This document shows, one piece after another, positions 37,523 to 45,827 of a stretch of DNA of 64,000 nt (position 1 is the first letter of the stretch; each line of letters starts with the position of its first letter). Under the pieces are notes generated by a model, which made no database searches, was not told the origin of the DNA, and worked only from the letters and a program-made list of their open reading frames with translations. Position numbers and translations under genes: made by a program. The DNA comes from Thermoproteota archaeon (lineage in GTDB: Archaea; Thermoproteota; Nitrososphaeria; Nitrososphaerales; Nitrosopumilaceae), in assembly GCA_003352285.1 (NCBI GenBank), contig QQVN01000005.1:186001-250000 (forward strand), written 5' to 3'.

Positions 37523-38713
37523 ATGGGAGAGTACGAAGAGTTTGCTGAGGCATTAATGGATCAATTATCAGTTGAGATTAATGAGGAAAAAGAGATTTCA
37601 GAGCTATCCAAAAAAATTTCAGAGGACTCTAGTTTTACAGTAAAATTTGAAGATATTGAAAAGTCATGCCAGGAAATTTTTGATTCACTCAAAGAAAAGA
37701 TCTCCCAATATGTTGGAATTCCTGTTTCAAATGATTTGAAGATAGTGTATCCAGATTTGCATGATTTTAAAATGCTTAAAGGAAAAAAGGTCTTTGCAGA
37801 TGATGCGGGCAGAATATTTACTGATAAGCTATTCGATGCAGTTGCAAATGAAAATTTAGAAAAGATTTCTAATTTGATAAAGGAAGATACTGCAAAGTTT
37901 TTAGTTTATTCAACTTATGCCAAAGGATACATCTCAAAGATATCAACTACCTATGGAGATTATCTTGACTCTAAAATTTACCTAAACAAATTTGTTCTTT
38001 CAAGCTATCCACAAATAATTTTGTACAAGCAGGGTCCACCCTATGAGTCAAGAGCAGAGTCAGTGAGGTCAGGATACACTGGTGCACTAAAGATGACGAT
38101 GCTTGAAGAAACGGTTCATTCTCTTCAGGAAAACCTTCACAGAGTAAACAAAGAAGCCGTAATCAAGGTAAATACTCTAAATGAAGAGCTTGCAAGGATC
38201 ATTTTAGCCTTAGATGATCAGACTTCATCAAAGTTATCAGAGTACCTTCAACTTCCTTCTGTTCCTGATGAATTCCCAGTTGCAAGAAGAGCAAATCTGT
38301 TTTTTATGCTAAATCCAGATAATTTTATCGTAAATGTGCTAGGGCCAGATGTAATGACGTTTACTAAAGTGGAAGTAGACCCAAAAATTTCTGAAATGGT
38401 TCCTGAGTTATTAGACATCTATCAGAGATGGTTAGGCCCAATTCAGACCCATCATGCTGCATTTACTACGATGGAAGGCATGGCAGAATTTGCAGTACAG
38501 GATATTCTCAGAGATGATGATGATTTCCAAAATTATCTTACAACGTTTATGGGAACTGATTATTCTTCATACAGAGTGAGAAAAAGTATGGGCAAGGACT
38601 TTACATCATCTGTTTTTGAAAAGCACGGAAAGCAGGCATTTAAAATGTTAATTGAGAACCCTCCTTCCACTAGAGAGCTAAAAGACCCATCGCTATACCT
38701 GAAAAGAATTTAA
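37523..38713 (+). CDS. Hypothetical protein, possibly a degenerate metallopeptidase-like fold
   Basis: I cannot name this 396-residue soluble protein. Its second half has a zincin-like order of elements: a helix with MTMLEETVHSLQENLHRV (Glu-x3-His) and, ~120 residues later, HHAAFTTMEGMAEFAVQDIL. The canonical first His of HExxH is missing, so a lost or altered metal site is possible. It lies 4 nt upstream of the SirB1-like gene and is almost certainly co-transcribed with it. The ATG at 37523 is preferred over an upstream TTG-type start at 37490. Confidence 0.62.
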   Translation: MGEYEEFAEALMDQLSVEINEEKEISELSKKISEDSSFTVKFEDIEKSCQEIFDSLKEKISQYVGIPVSNDLKIVYPDLHDFKMLKGKKVFADDAGRIFTDKLFDAVANENLEKISNLIKEDTAKFLVYSTYAKGYISKISTTYGDYLDSKIYLNKFVLSSYPQIILYKQGPPYESRAESVRSGYTGALKMTMLEETVHSLQENLHRVNKEAVIKVNTLNEELARIILALDDQTSSKLSEYLQLPSVPDEFPVARRANLFFMLNPDNFIVNVLGPDVMTFTKVEVDPKISEMVPELLDIYQRWLGPIQTHHAAFTTMEGMAEFAVQDILRDDDDFQNYLTTFMGTDYSSYRVRKSMGKDFTSSVFEKHGKQAFKMLIENPPSTRELKDPSLYLKRI

Positions 38714-38717
38714 AAAA

Positions 38718-39542
38718 TTGGAAGAAAAGTTTGATCCTTTTTTAGCAGAATGGATATCTTTTGCAAAAAGTGATCAGTATAATTTAGTAGAAAAATGTCT
38801 CAAGATGTCACAACTCCTTGAGTATCCAGAGCTTGACATTAATTCCTACGTACAAAAAATAAATGAGATTGGCAAAGCACTCAAAGTTTCAGTGACTGAA
38901 GTAAAAAATCCCACATACCTAATCTCTATGCTAAATGAAGTGTTGTTTGATAATTTTGGTTACCAAGCAGATGAAGAAGATTACTATAATCCAAAAAACA
39001 ATTTTCTAAACGCGGTAATTGATAAAAAATCAGGAATACCAATTACTTTGTCAATTCTTTATGCAGAAGTTGCAAAGCATATTGGTTTAGAATTAAAGAT
39101 CGTAGGATTTCCAAGCCATGTTGTAGTAAAGTACAACGAAGAGATGATCCTCGATCCATTTTATGGTGGAAGGTTATTAGAAATTACAGATCTTCAGGAA
39201 ATTTTAGATAGAAACTTTGGTGAAGGAGTGGAGTTTGAGCCAAATTTTTTAGATGAGATAACAACAGAAATGATACTCATTAGGCTAGCGAGAAATTTGA
39301 AGAACTCGTATGCGCAGTCTTATGCCTATGAGAAATCCCTAAGATGTACCAACATGGTTCTTGCATTGGAAAATAATTCACCGGAAGATATCAGAGACAA
39401 AGGAATTCTTGAAGAACGAATGCTAAATTCTGATGTAGCCCTAAAATATCTAAATCAATATCTGGAGATGAATCCAAATGGAGAAGACGTGGATTTTATT
39501 TTAGAATTAATTAAAAGTATCAAAGATAAGTCTAGTCAATAA
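38718..39542 (+). CDS. SirB1-like transglutaminase-fold protein
   Basis: This 274-residue protein matches the SirB1/transglutaminase-like family. The core is KKSGIPITLSILYAEVAKHIGLELKIVGFPSHVVVKYN and LDPFYGGRLLEITDLQEIL. The family His (FPSH) and Asp (LDPF) are present, but the expected catalytic Cys is replaced in the PITLSILY helix, so it may be non-catalytic. The C-terminal third looks like a pair of TPR helices. The start is TTG at 38718. Its 3' end overlaps the convergent coiled-coil gene by 11 nt. Confidence 0.75.
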   Translation: MEEKFDPFLAEWISFAKSDQYNLVEKCLKMSQLLEYPELDINSYVQKINEIGKALKVSVTEVKNPTYLISMLNEVLFDNFGYQADEEDYYNPKNNFLNAVIDKKSGIPITLSILYAEVAKHIGLELKIVGFPSHVVVKYNEEMILDPFYGGRLLEITDLQEILDRNFGEGVEFEPNFLDEITTEMILIRLARNLKNSYAQSYAYEKSLRCTNMVLALENNSPEDIRDKGILEERMLNSDVALKYLNQYLEMNPNGEDVDFILELIKSIKDKSSQ

Positions 39543-39702
39543 TAGACGAGATATCTCTGCCTTCTTTGATCATTCTTATTTCATGTCTTGCAATCTTGTT
39601 GCGAAGGGCCTTTTTGAAGACATCAAGTTCGCTTCTTAGAGATGCGACCTCATCTTCAAGTCGTGCGACTCTCTCATAGATGGTTTCTGCTTCTTCACTC
39701 AT
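39532..39702 (-). CDS. Small coiled-coil protein (56 aa)
   Basis: A 56-residue frame starts at ATG 39702 and ends by overlapping the 3' end of the SirB1-like gene. It forms a clear heptad coiled coil (YERVARLEDEVASLRSELDV) followed by a basic helix and a hydrophobic tail (DISSIID). The regular heptads and good codon use indicate a true gene. It has no recognised family and might be an oligomerisation adaptor. Confidence 0.7.
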   Translation of the reverse strand: MSEEAETIYERVARLEDEVASLRSELDVFKKALRNKIARHEIRMIKEGRDISSIID

Positions 39703-39775
39703 GCTGTTGTAAAAGAAGAATTTTTCCTTAAAAAGTTATGGGTAATTTTGTTGAGGCCTTTGTTAGCTTTTTGAA

Positions 39776-39937
39776 CTACAGATCAAATTCTTGATTGCAT
39801 GCTGGACATTTTGCTCGCTCTTTTCCTGTTTGTCCGATAATGAATATTCTACCAATAGTTTTGCATAGTGGACACATTCCAGTAGTGACATTCTTTGGCC
39901 CAGTCTTGATAATTTTTTGGGTCTTTCTACGCCCCAT
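39776..39937 (-). CDS. Small zinc-ribbon protein
   Basis: This 53-residue protein starts at ATG 39937 (MGRRKTQKIIKTGPKN). It contains a zinc ribbon with CPLCKTIGRIFIIGQTGKERAKCPAC, i.e. two Cys-x2-Cys pairs. The layout resembles a TFS/Elf1-like ribbon or a small ribosome-associated ribbon, but no exact family is recognised. A longer upstream reading would run into the tRNA-Ser gene, so the short form is right. It may be processed from the same transcript as tRNA-Ser. Confidence 0.75.
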   Translation of the reverse strand: MGRRKTQKIIKTGPKNVTTGMCPLCKTIGRIFIIGQTGKERAKCPACNQEFDL

Positions 39938-39975
39938 TCTTAAAAATCCATGAAACGGTCTATTAAGTCTAAGGA

Positions 39976-40062
39976 TGGCGCGGAGAGGGGGATTTGAACC
40001 CCCGAGTCCTTGCGGACATGGGATTAGCAATCCCACGCCCTACCAGGCTAGGCGACCTCCGC
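39976..40062 (-). tRNA. tRNA-Ser(GCT)
   Basis: On the minus strand the acceptor GCGGAGG pairs with TCTCCGC (one G-T pair). The anticodon arm GGGAT/ATCCC holds GCT (40026-40028). A long variable arm (GTCCGCAAGGAC) marks a class II tRNA, and the T-arm is GGGGG/CCCCC. The discriminator G is followed by an encoded CCA (39976-39978). There is no intron. Confidence 0.95.
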
Positions 40063-40094
40063 ACACGCATGCTAAACTTAATCTGTAAATAAAT

Positions 40095-40841
40095 TCATTC
40101 TTCGCCAAATCTAGAGTAGTTTTTTACGATATCCTCAATTGGGACACGTTTTCCACCAACAATCTTCAAATCAACTTGAACTTTTTTGTTCTCGATTTTG
40201 ATAATATTGTATGTATTCTCAAACAATCCGCGAACTCGTTCAGATGTTGCAGTTCCAGCATTTACAATTTGTAAATTTTTAAAATTCCAAATCCAAGGTC
40301 GGTGTTTATGACCACACAAAACAAGATCTACATCAGTATCAAGAATTGTTCTTAACACATCACCTGCATCAATAACAGTTAATCGATCAGAACCAGTATC
40401 TGGAATTCCAATTAGATGGTGATGCATGGCTAGTATCTTTATGCGATTTTTGTATTTTTTCATTGTTCTCTCTAGCCACAAGTTTTGTCTGTATCCAACC
40501 TCACCTTCATTTCTATCAGGTCTAGAGGTTCCAAGGGTAACTACAACTACATCTTCTCCTAATTCATTAATTGTTTCAAAAGGAAAGAATTTTTTAAACA
40601 CAAGATAACCGGTGTTTCGATAATCGTGGTTTCCACTAAGGGCTATGACCTTTTTTGTATTAAATTTAGAGACTAGTTGTTTGCATTTTGTATATTCACT
40701 TACCAGTCCCTCATTTGTTAAATCTCCTGTAATTATGATTGCATCAGGCTTTAACTCATTTACTTCTTGTAGAACTTTATCAAAGACTTCTTGTTGAAAT
40801 TGAGAACCAACATGCAAGTCAGAAAGTTGAACTAGTAACAT
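40095..40841 (-). CDS. Calcineurin-like metallophosphoesterase
   Basis: This 248-residue phosphoesterase has the five signatures: QLSDLHVGS, IITGDLTNEG, ALSGNHDYR, MHHHLIG and VLCGHKHRPW. Together these assemble a di-metal site. The C-terminal tail is short. Archaeal members act on cyclic nucleotides or nucleotide diphosphates, but the substrate here is unknown. It has its own promoter gap and faces the tRNA-Ser gene. Confidence 0.87.
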   Translation of the reverse strand: MLLVQLSDLHVGSQFQQEVFDKVLQEVNELKPDAIIITGDLTNEGLVSEYTKCKQLVSKFNTKKVIALSGNHDYRNTGYLVFKKFFPFETINELGEDVVVVTLGTSRPDRNEGEVGYRQNLWLERTMKKYKNRIKILAMHHHLIGIPDTGSDRLTVIDAGDVLRTILDTDVDLVLCGHKHRPWIWNFKNLQIVNAGTATSERVRGLFENTYNIIKIENKKVQVDLKIVGGKRVPIEDIVKNYSRFGEE

Positions 40842-40952
40842 GACAAAATTATTTTCAATTGCTCTAATAAATTGTCTCTATACAAAATTCGTAGACTAGA
40901 GGGTTATTTTCAGGGTAGAGTTAAATAAGTAACATCATGACTTGCAACTGAC

Positions 40953-41987
40953 ATGGCAAAGAAAGCAGCCATCATGAAAGGAGATGGTATAGGTCCAGAA
41001 GTAGTTGATGCCATGCTAAAGATGCTAAAAGAATGCAACATGCAATCAGAATTAATTTTATGTGAAGCAGGTTCTGAACAATGGGACAGAAACGGTAGAA
41101 AGGACAAATCATACATTCCCGATGCAACCATGAAGGTTTTAGAAGAGACTGATGCATGTTTTAAAGGACCAACCACTACAATACCAGTTCCAGGAGCACC
41201 AAGAAGTGTTGCAGTAACCCTCAGGCAAAAATTTGAATTATTTTCCAATATAAGACCATGTAAGACATATCAGAGATTAACTCCAAATAGAAATCTTGAT
41301 TGTGTTTGTTTTAGAGAAGCAACTGAGGGCCTATACACCGGAGTAGAAGCTACACTAACCGACGATGTTGCAATTGCCATCAGAAAAATTTCAAGACAAG
41401 GATGTAGAAGATTCATCAGTGCGTCATTAAAGTGGGCAAATGATTACAATATGAAAAAAATGGTTGCAATTACCAAAAGAAATATTCTAAAACAAACAGA
41501 CGGAATATTTTGGGATGAGATACAAACTGCACTAAAAGATCATCCCGACATTGAGTTATCAGAAATTTACATTGACAACATGGCTCAACAGCTAGTAGTA
41601 GCCCCCGAGCAATTCAATGGAGCAGTACTTGTTAGTACAAATCTCTTTATGGATATTATCTCAGAGCTTGCATCCGGATTAATTGGTTCAATCGGATTAA
41701 TCTATTCTGCAAATATGGGTGAGAATTATGCAATGTTTGAGGCAGCTCATGGAAGTGCACCATCTTTTGCAGGACAAAACAAGGTGAATCCTACTGCGAC
41801 TGTACTATCTGGTGCATGGATGGCAGAATATCTTGGTGAGCCAGATATTAAAAATGCAATATTTGATGCAACAAATCAAGTAATCAATGAAGGAAAATAC
41901 GTTACATTTGATATTGGCGGAAATGCAACTACAACACAAATGGCAGATGCAATTACAAACATTGCAAAAGAAAAGCTAAGAAAATAA
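40953..41987 (+). CDS. Isocitrate/isopropylmalate dehydrogenase family, likely isocitrate dehydrogenase
   Basis: This 344-residue decarboxylating dehydrogenase starts with GDGIGPEVVDAMLK. Its substrate loop APRSVAVTLRQKFELFSNIRPCKTY and REATEGLYTGVE resemble isocitrate rather than isopropylmalate dehydrogenase. The catalytic Lys/Asp segment is IYIDNMAQQLVVAPE, and the nucleotide-binding region is AAHGSAPSFAGQNKVNPTATVLSG. The role is probably 2-oxoglutarate supply for glutamate dehydrogenase. Homoisocitrate dehydrogenase, which would feed the aminoadipate/lysine route, is an alternative that phylogeny could settle. Confidence 0.8.
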   Translation: MAKKAAIMKGDGIGPEVVDAMLKMLKECNMQSELILCEAGSEQWDRNGRKDKSYIPDATMKVLEETDACFKGPTTTIPVPGAPRSVAVTLRQKFELFSNIRPCKTYQRLTPNRNLDCVCFREATEGLYTGVEATLTDDVAIAIRKISRQGCRRFISASLKWANDYNMKKMVAITKRNILKQTDGIFWDEIQTALKDHPDIELSEIYIDNMAQQLVVAPEQFNGAVLVSTNLFMDIISELASGLIGSIGLIYSANMGENYAMFEAAHGSAPSFAGQNKVNPTATVLSGAWMAEYLGEPDIKNAIFDATNQVINEGKYVTFDIGGNATTTQMADAITNIAKEKLRK

Positions 41988-42518
41988 TTATTTTATCGCT
42001 TCAACGACAATTAATTCTTCGAAAAATAATTTCTTTGTTGCAAAAATTTTTGCTTTCAAACCCATCTTGTTTGTCTCCTCGACAAGTTTTGTAAAATTTG
42101 ACAGGGATGAAGTTATAAAGAAAAATTTTCCACCCTTCCTGATGTTTGGAATTGCAGATTTGATTATTTGTAATGGAATCTCAAGGCCTTCTTTTCCACC
42201 ATCAGTTGCAATATCAAGTATTTCATCAGTAGCAAGATAGGGAAGATTACAAATCACAAGATCAAATTGCAAATTAATTGCATCTGCCCCATAACAACAC
42301 AAAAGATTCTGTGATGCATAGGTCTGGTTTTTTAATACATCAAGATTGATGTCTGTTCCTACAACAAAATCAAATGAACGCTCAAGTACTTTTGTTAGGT
42401 ATCCAGATCCAGTTCCTATTTCAAGGGCAGACTTGCCTTTTTCATTTTTAATACAGTCTTCTAAGAAGAAAGTGTCTTCTGCAGGATCATATTGTCCTTT
42501 ATGCAATTTGTTTTGCAA
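41988..42518 (-). CDS. HemK2/Mtq2-like protein glutamine N5-methyltransferase
   Basis: This 176-residue methyltransferase has the HEMK2 layout: YDPAEDTFFLEDC at the start, SAM motif LEIGTGSGYLTKV, VGTDIN, and the catalytic ICNLPYLATDEI (NLPY in place of NPPY). Such enzymes methylate the GGQ glutamine of release factor aRF1. NLPY also occurs in rRNA methyltransferases. Its 5' end overlaps ksgA by 20 nt, so it is the tail of the ribosomal operon. It ends immediately next to the isocitrate dehydrogenase stop. Confidence 0.8.
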   Translation of the reverse strand: MQNKLHKGQYDPAEDTFFLEDCIKNEKGKSALEIGTGSGYLTKVLERSFDFVVGTDINLDVLKNQTYASQNLLCCYGADAINLQFDLVICNLPYLATDEILDIATDGGKEGLEIPLQIIKSAIPNIRKGGKFFFITSSLSNFTKLVEETNKMGLKAKIFATKKLFFEELIVVEAIK

Positions 42519-43194
42519 TTTTTATTATTTCATCTCCATCTAATTCATCAAGGCGCTTTTTAGAGTTAGCAGTAATATCAAATTGTTTTAGAATGTTCTG
42601 AAGTGTCTTTCTTCTGTACGAAAAGAGCTTGTTTACAGCATGAATCATTTTCAGAGAAAGAGTTCTCTTAGATGTAATTGACAAAACAACAGAGTCAATT
42701 TTGGGTGGAGGATTGAAATTTTCTTTTCCTACATGTAGTACTTTTTCTATATCTAAACAATATTGTGCAAGAATGCTTATTGCTCTTTTTTCAGTATTTG
42801 AGAGCAATTTTTCTGCAAATTCTTTTTGAACCATTATTACTGCGCGCTCAAATTTTTGCTGAATTAGCCATTCAATTGCCTCTCTACTCTTTGAATAAGG
42901 CAAATTAGAGACAAGCACATCAAATTTTTCTCCAGTTTTGAATCCATCACCATGTTGCAATTCAAGATTTGGCAAATTACTGAATTGTTTTTTTGCATTC
43001 TCGTAAAGTGTTTTGTCGGCATCAATTGAGATTACTTTTTTTGCGTTTTTACATAATAGGTTTATGAGAATTCCTTTCCCAGTTCCTATCTCCAAGACAG
43101 TATCTGTGTTAGTTATCTTTGCTGTACGGACTATCTTTTCTGCAATGGAATTAGATGTTAGAAAGTGTTGTCCTAGTCGCTTTCGCTTTATCAT
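42499..43194 (-). CDS. ksgA: 16S rRNA adenine dimethyltransferase KsgA/Dim1
   Basis: This 231-residue protein dimethylates two adjacent adenines in helix 45 of 16S rRNA. Signatures: KRLGQHFLTSNSIAEKI, LEIGTGKGIL, VISIDADKT, and the catalytic VSNLPYSKSREAIEWL. The C-terminal domain is helical with SYRRKTLQNILKQ. It is somewhat shorter than many archaeal homologues (~260-270). It overlaps DUF655 by 4 nt and is part of the conserved L21e-RpoF-DUF655-KsgA cluster. Confidence 0.93.
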   Translation of the reverse strand: MIKRKRLGQHFLTSNSIAEKIVRTAKITNTDTVLEIGTGKGILINLLCKNAKKVISIDADKTLYENAKKQFSNLPNLELQHGDGFKTGEKFDVLVSNLPYSKSREAIEWLIQQKFERAVIMVQKEFAEKLLSNTEKRAISILAQYCLDIEKVLHVGKENFNPPPKIDSVVLSITSKRTLSLKMIHAVNKLFSYRRKTLQNILKQFDITANSKKRLDELDGDEIIKIAKQIA

Positions 43195-43766
43195 TTTTTG
43201 ACGAAAAGATTCATTCTAGTTTCGCCAGTTACTTCCTCTAGGATTCTTTGAGAGATATGCTTTATTGGTTCTTTTAACCCAACTCGTTCTTGTATATCAT
43301 CAAAACTAGTGAATTTTTTCTTTTCTCGTTCTTCTAGCATTGTTTTCATGTATGTTTTACCTATTCCAGGAATAAGTTCAAGTGCATGAATTCTTGGAGT
43401 TAATGGCTGTGCATTGTTTAGATAATTTACAAATCTCTCTTCGTTTTCTGTAACAATGTCTTCAACTACTCCAGGTAATTCGCTTTGTGCAGATGATGAG
43501 ATTTTTTCATACTGTAGTTTTCCCAGTACTGACAAAACTTTGGTTCTTCCATCTTTTCCAATGTATATTCGCTCTCCAACTTCAAATGTTGAATTTGGAA
43601 TTCCTAAAATTTCTAATAGAGTTAGTCTGTCTTCACCTATTGCAGTAACAATTATTCCTTCACGACCACGAACAGTGGATGATTTTCCCCTTGCATTAAA
43701 ATCCAATACGTAAGCGTATTCCTCATATTTTCTAGGGGGTACATTAGCCCTTTCCAAAAAAGTCAC
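43191..43766 (-). CDS. DUF655 family RNA-binding protein
   Basis: This 191-residue protein is the archaeal DUF655 member always found between rpoF and ksgA. It has an N-terminal beta domain (EEYAYVLDFNARGKSSTVRG ... VGERIYIGKDGRTKV). A C-terminal helix-hairpin-helix region follows (HALELIPGIGKTYMKTMLEERE). The start is GTG at 43766. It is inferred to act in ribosome or RNA metabolism from its context and nucleic-acid-binding fold. The exact function is unknown in the family. Confidence 0.88.
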   Translation of the reverse strand: MTFLERANVPPRKYEEYAYVLDFNARGKSSTVRGREGIIVTAIGEDRLTLLEILGIPNSTFEVGERIYIGKDGRTKVLSVLGKLQYEKISSSAQSELPGVVEDIVTENEERFVNYLNNAQPLTPRIHALELIPGIGKTYMKTMLEEREKKKFTSFDDIQERVGLKEPIKHISQRILEEVTGETRMNLFVKK

Positions 43767-43775
43767 CTAAAAGAG

Positions 43776-44102
43776 TTAGGAGTTCTCCTTGATTATCTTC
43801 AGCATTTTTTCTAGCGTTTCAGCAAGAATTAATTTTTTCCAACCAAATGTGAAAGAACGTAGTTCTGCCAATGTAGTTGGTCTAATGTTTACGATTTCTA
43901 CAGCTTCTTCTTCAGTAAGATCACATTCTTTTACTAATTGCTGCTTCATTTTTTTTGCATCTTTTGGATCAATCTTTACAAACTTTGAAACATAATCATA
44001 TGTCCAGCGTTGAATTTGGTCCATTGATTCTGGATCTCCTTTCTCAAGAATCTCCTTGACCTCAGAAATCGAAATAGCCTGTTTCTTCTTTATCTCTTCC
44101 AT
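43776..44102 (-). CDS. rpoF: DNA-directed RNA polymerase subunit F (Rpo4/RpoF)
   Basis: This 108-residue Rpb4-like subunit pairs with Rpo7 to form the RNA polymerase stalk. It has the family pattern of two helical modules: AISISEVKEILEKG, then VSKFVKIDPKDAKKMKQQLVKECDLTEEEAVEIVNIRP with the conserved NIRPTT loop. It overlaps L21e by one base, and its stop lies about 9 nt from the DUF655 start. The rest of the polymerase is not in this window. Confidence 0.93.
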   Translation of the reverse strand: MEEIKKKQAISISEVKEILEKGDPESMDQIQRWTYDYVSKFVKIDPKDAKKMKQQLVKECDLTEEEAVEIVNIRPTTLAELRSFTFGWKKLILAETLEKMLKIIKENS

Positions 44103-44404
44103 TATTGAACACCGAACGGTTTGATATGGTCAAATCTAGTGATTAAGGTTTTCGTCTTGTTACCTAGTTTGACATCCAAGGTTACTGCACGTCTTCCAAC
44201 TTCTGTGACTGTGCCCACCTTTCCATGATATCGTCTGTGAGGCATTCCTTTATGCTGTCTGGAATCAATAATGACTAATGCTCTCTCCCCTACATTATAT
44301 TCTCGTAGTAGAAATGAAACACCTCTTTGGGAGCTTTTTGTCATGACTGACCTGGATTTATGCTTGAATCCATGTGAGCGGCCAGATGGCTTTTTCGTTG
44401 TCAT
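44102..44404 (-). CDS. rpl21e: 50S ribosomal protein L21e
   Basis: This 100-residue large-subunit protein begins SGRSHGFKHKSRSV and has LREYNVGERALVIIDSRQHKGMPHRRYHGKVGTV, an SH3-like barrel that binds 5S/23S rRNA. It is the first gene of the rpoF cluster. A TTAAAATAGG box (44431-44438) lies about 30 nt before the ATG. Confidence 0.95.
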   Translation of the reverse strand: MTTKKPSGRSHGFKHKSRSVMTKSSQRGVSFLLREYNVGERALVIIDSRQHKGMPHRRYHGKVGTVTEVGRRAVTLDVKLGNKTKTLITRFDHIKPFGVQ

Positions 44405-44496
44405 ATCTGAGTAAAATCTCGAATAGCCCTATTTTAACACTTACCGTGAAATCAAGCCTACCGATCAAAGTATTCGAATAATGAAAAAGTAGAGGA

Positions 44497-44679
44497 TTAT
44501 TCCTCTAGAGTATAAAGCTCATGCTTTAGTTTCTTTATTTCGTGCTCTATTATGCGCTTTTGAATTCTTACCATCAGATTCATTGAAATTATATCAAAAA
44601 AAATAGGAAAAACGCCAAGCGTAGTAAAAGTTGATTTTTTGCCATAACTTTTGTATTTTTGAGGATAGGGTTTTTTCAA
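44497..44679 (-). CDS. Doubtful small ORF between radA and L21e
   Basis: A 60-codon frame has a basic N-terminus, a possible hydrophobic segment (LGVFPIFFDIISMNLMV) and a helical charged tail (RIIEHEIKKLKHELYTLEE). It lies in the 329-nt stretch downstream of radA, beyond a terminator hairpin. No promoter or family support was found, so it may be chance. The rest of that stretch holds the L21e promoter. Confidence 0.28.
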   Translation of the reverse strand: MKKPYPQKYKSYGKKSTFTTLGVFPIFFDIISMNLMVRIQKRIIEHEIKKLKHELYTLEE

Positions 44680-44680
44680 A

Positions 44681-44720
44681 AATTAAAAAAGAAAATGATT
44701 TGTTGCCCAATGGGCAACAA
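44681..44720 (-). terminator. Intrinsic-type terminator downstream of radA
   Basis: A perfect 9-bp inverted repeat (TTGTTGCCC and GGGCAACAA at 44700-44708 and 44712-44720) with a 3-nt loop sits 13 nt past the radA stop. It is followed on the transcribed minus strand by T-rich tracts. This is a textbook hairpin-plus-T-run, rarer in archaea than plain T-tracts. Confidence 0.75.
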
Positions 44721-44732
44721 CAGGAGAAAAAA

Positions 44733-45827
44733 TTATTCGTTTGTTGGTTCTGATTCGTCTACACTAGATTCCGTTGGTTCTGCAGATGGTTCTTCTTTGA
44801 TGTCAGTTGTTGTTTCTTCTTTTTTGCTAGTCTTTTTTGCAGTCTTTTTTGTCTTTTTTCCATCCTCATCAGGATCAACTACGCCTGCTTCACCCAATGC
44901 AAAGATTACTTCTTCTTCAGGATGATGTGGGCTATCTACCATTCTTGCTATTCTCTTTTTGCCAGATTTCTTAAAGTAGATTCTATAGGTGCTTGTATGT
45001 GCCACAACGTTTCCTCCAATTGGTCTTGTAGGATCACCAAAGAAGACATCAGGAGATGCCATAACTTGGTTTGTTGCAATTGCAGCACAATTGTATGTCT
45101 CTGCTATACGTGATAGTAGATGTACAAAGTGATTGAGTTTTTGCTGTCGTGCAGATAATGTTCCTCGTCCAAGATATTCAGAGCGGAACAAACCTACAGC
45201 AGAATCTGCAATGATTAGTTTGATGTTGTTTTCTTCAATTATTGGTCCTGCCTCTTCGAGAATTAGTACTTGATGTGCACTGTTGTATGCTCTAGCAACA
45301 ATGATTCGATCTAGAACTTTTTCTGGATCCATCTCATTTGCTTTTGCGATAGCAACAATTCTTTCTGGTCTAAAGGTATTCTCAGTATCAATATACAAGA
45401 CACCTCCATCCAGACCACCTTCTTCTTTTGATTTTTGAACATTAACACACATTGTGTGACAGAATTGTGTTTTACCACAACCAAACTCACCATAAACTTC
45501 AGTAAGAGCTTGGGTTTCTAAGCCTCCATCCAATAATGTATCAAGACAGTTAGTACCTGTGGTGATTTTTCCGATATCCTGTCTTCTTTTGTAGATGTCA
45601 GTTGCACTGACAAAGTCTTTTGCAATTAATCCTTCTTCGACTAGTTGCTGTCGTGCTTTGTTGACAATTTTATCTGCAGTGTCTTTCTCCATGCCAGTAA
45701 TTTCGGCAATTTCGACTGGACCTCGGACTATGAGATCCATAATATTGTGGATTCCTGCGTCAGTTAATTTTCTTGTAGTTACAGGGCCTACACCCTCCAA
45801 ACTATCTAATCTTAAATCTTCTACCAT
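44733..45827 (-). CDS. radA: DNA repair and recombination protein RadA
   Basis: RadA is the archaeal Rad51/RecA homologue for homologous recombination. The N-terminal helix-hairpin-helix region is LDSLEGVGPVTTRKLTDAGI. The ATPase has Walker A VYGEFGCGKTQFCH and Walker B KLIIADSAVGLFRSEY, and the DNA-binding/polymerisation region is ATNQVMASPDVFFGD. The core ends near AGVVDPDE. After it comes a ~45-residue unstructured tail that is Lys-rich (KKTKKTAKKTSKKEE) then acidic (EEPSAEPTESSVDESEPTNE), making it 364 residues. A promoter with palindromes precedes the ATG and a hairpin terminator follows the stop. Confidence 0.95.
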   Translation of the reverse strand: MVEDLRLDSLEGVGPVTTRKLTDAGIHNIMDLIVRGPVEIAEITGMEKDTADKIVNKARQQLVEEGLIAKDFVSATDIYKRRQDIGKITTGTNCLDTLLDGGLETQALTEVYGEFGCGKTQFCHTMCVNVQKSKEEGGLDGGVLYIDTENTFRPERIVAIAKANEMDPEKVLDRIIVARAYNSAHQVLILEEAGPIIEENNIKLIIADSAVGLFRSEYLGRGTLSARQQKLNHFVHLLSRIAETYNCAAIATNQVMASPDVFFGDPTRPIGGNVVAHTSTYRIYFKKSGKKRIARMVDSPHHPEEEVIFALGEAGVVDPDEDGKKTKKTAKKTSKKEETTTDIKEEPSAEPTESSVDESEPTNE

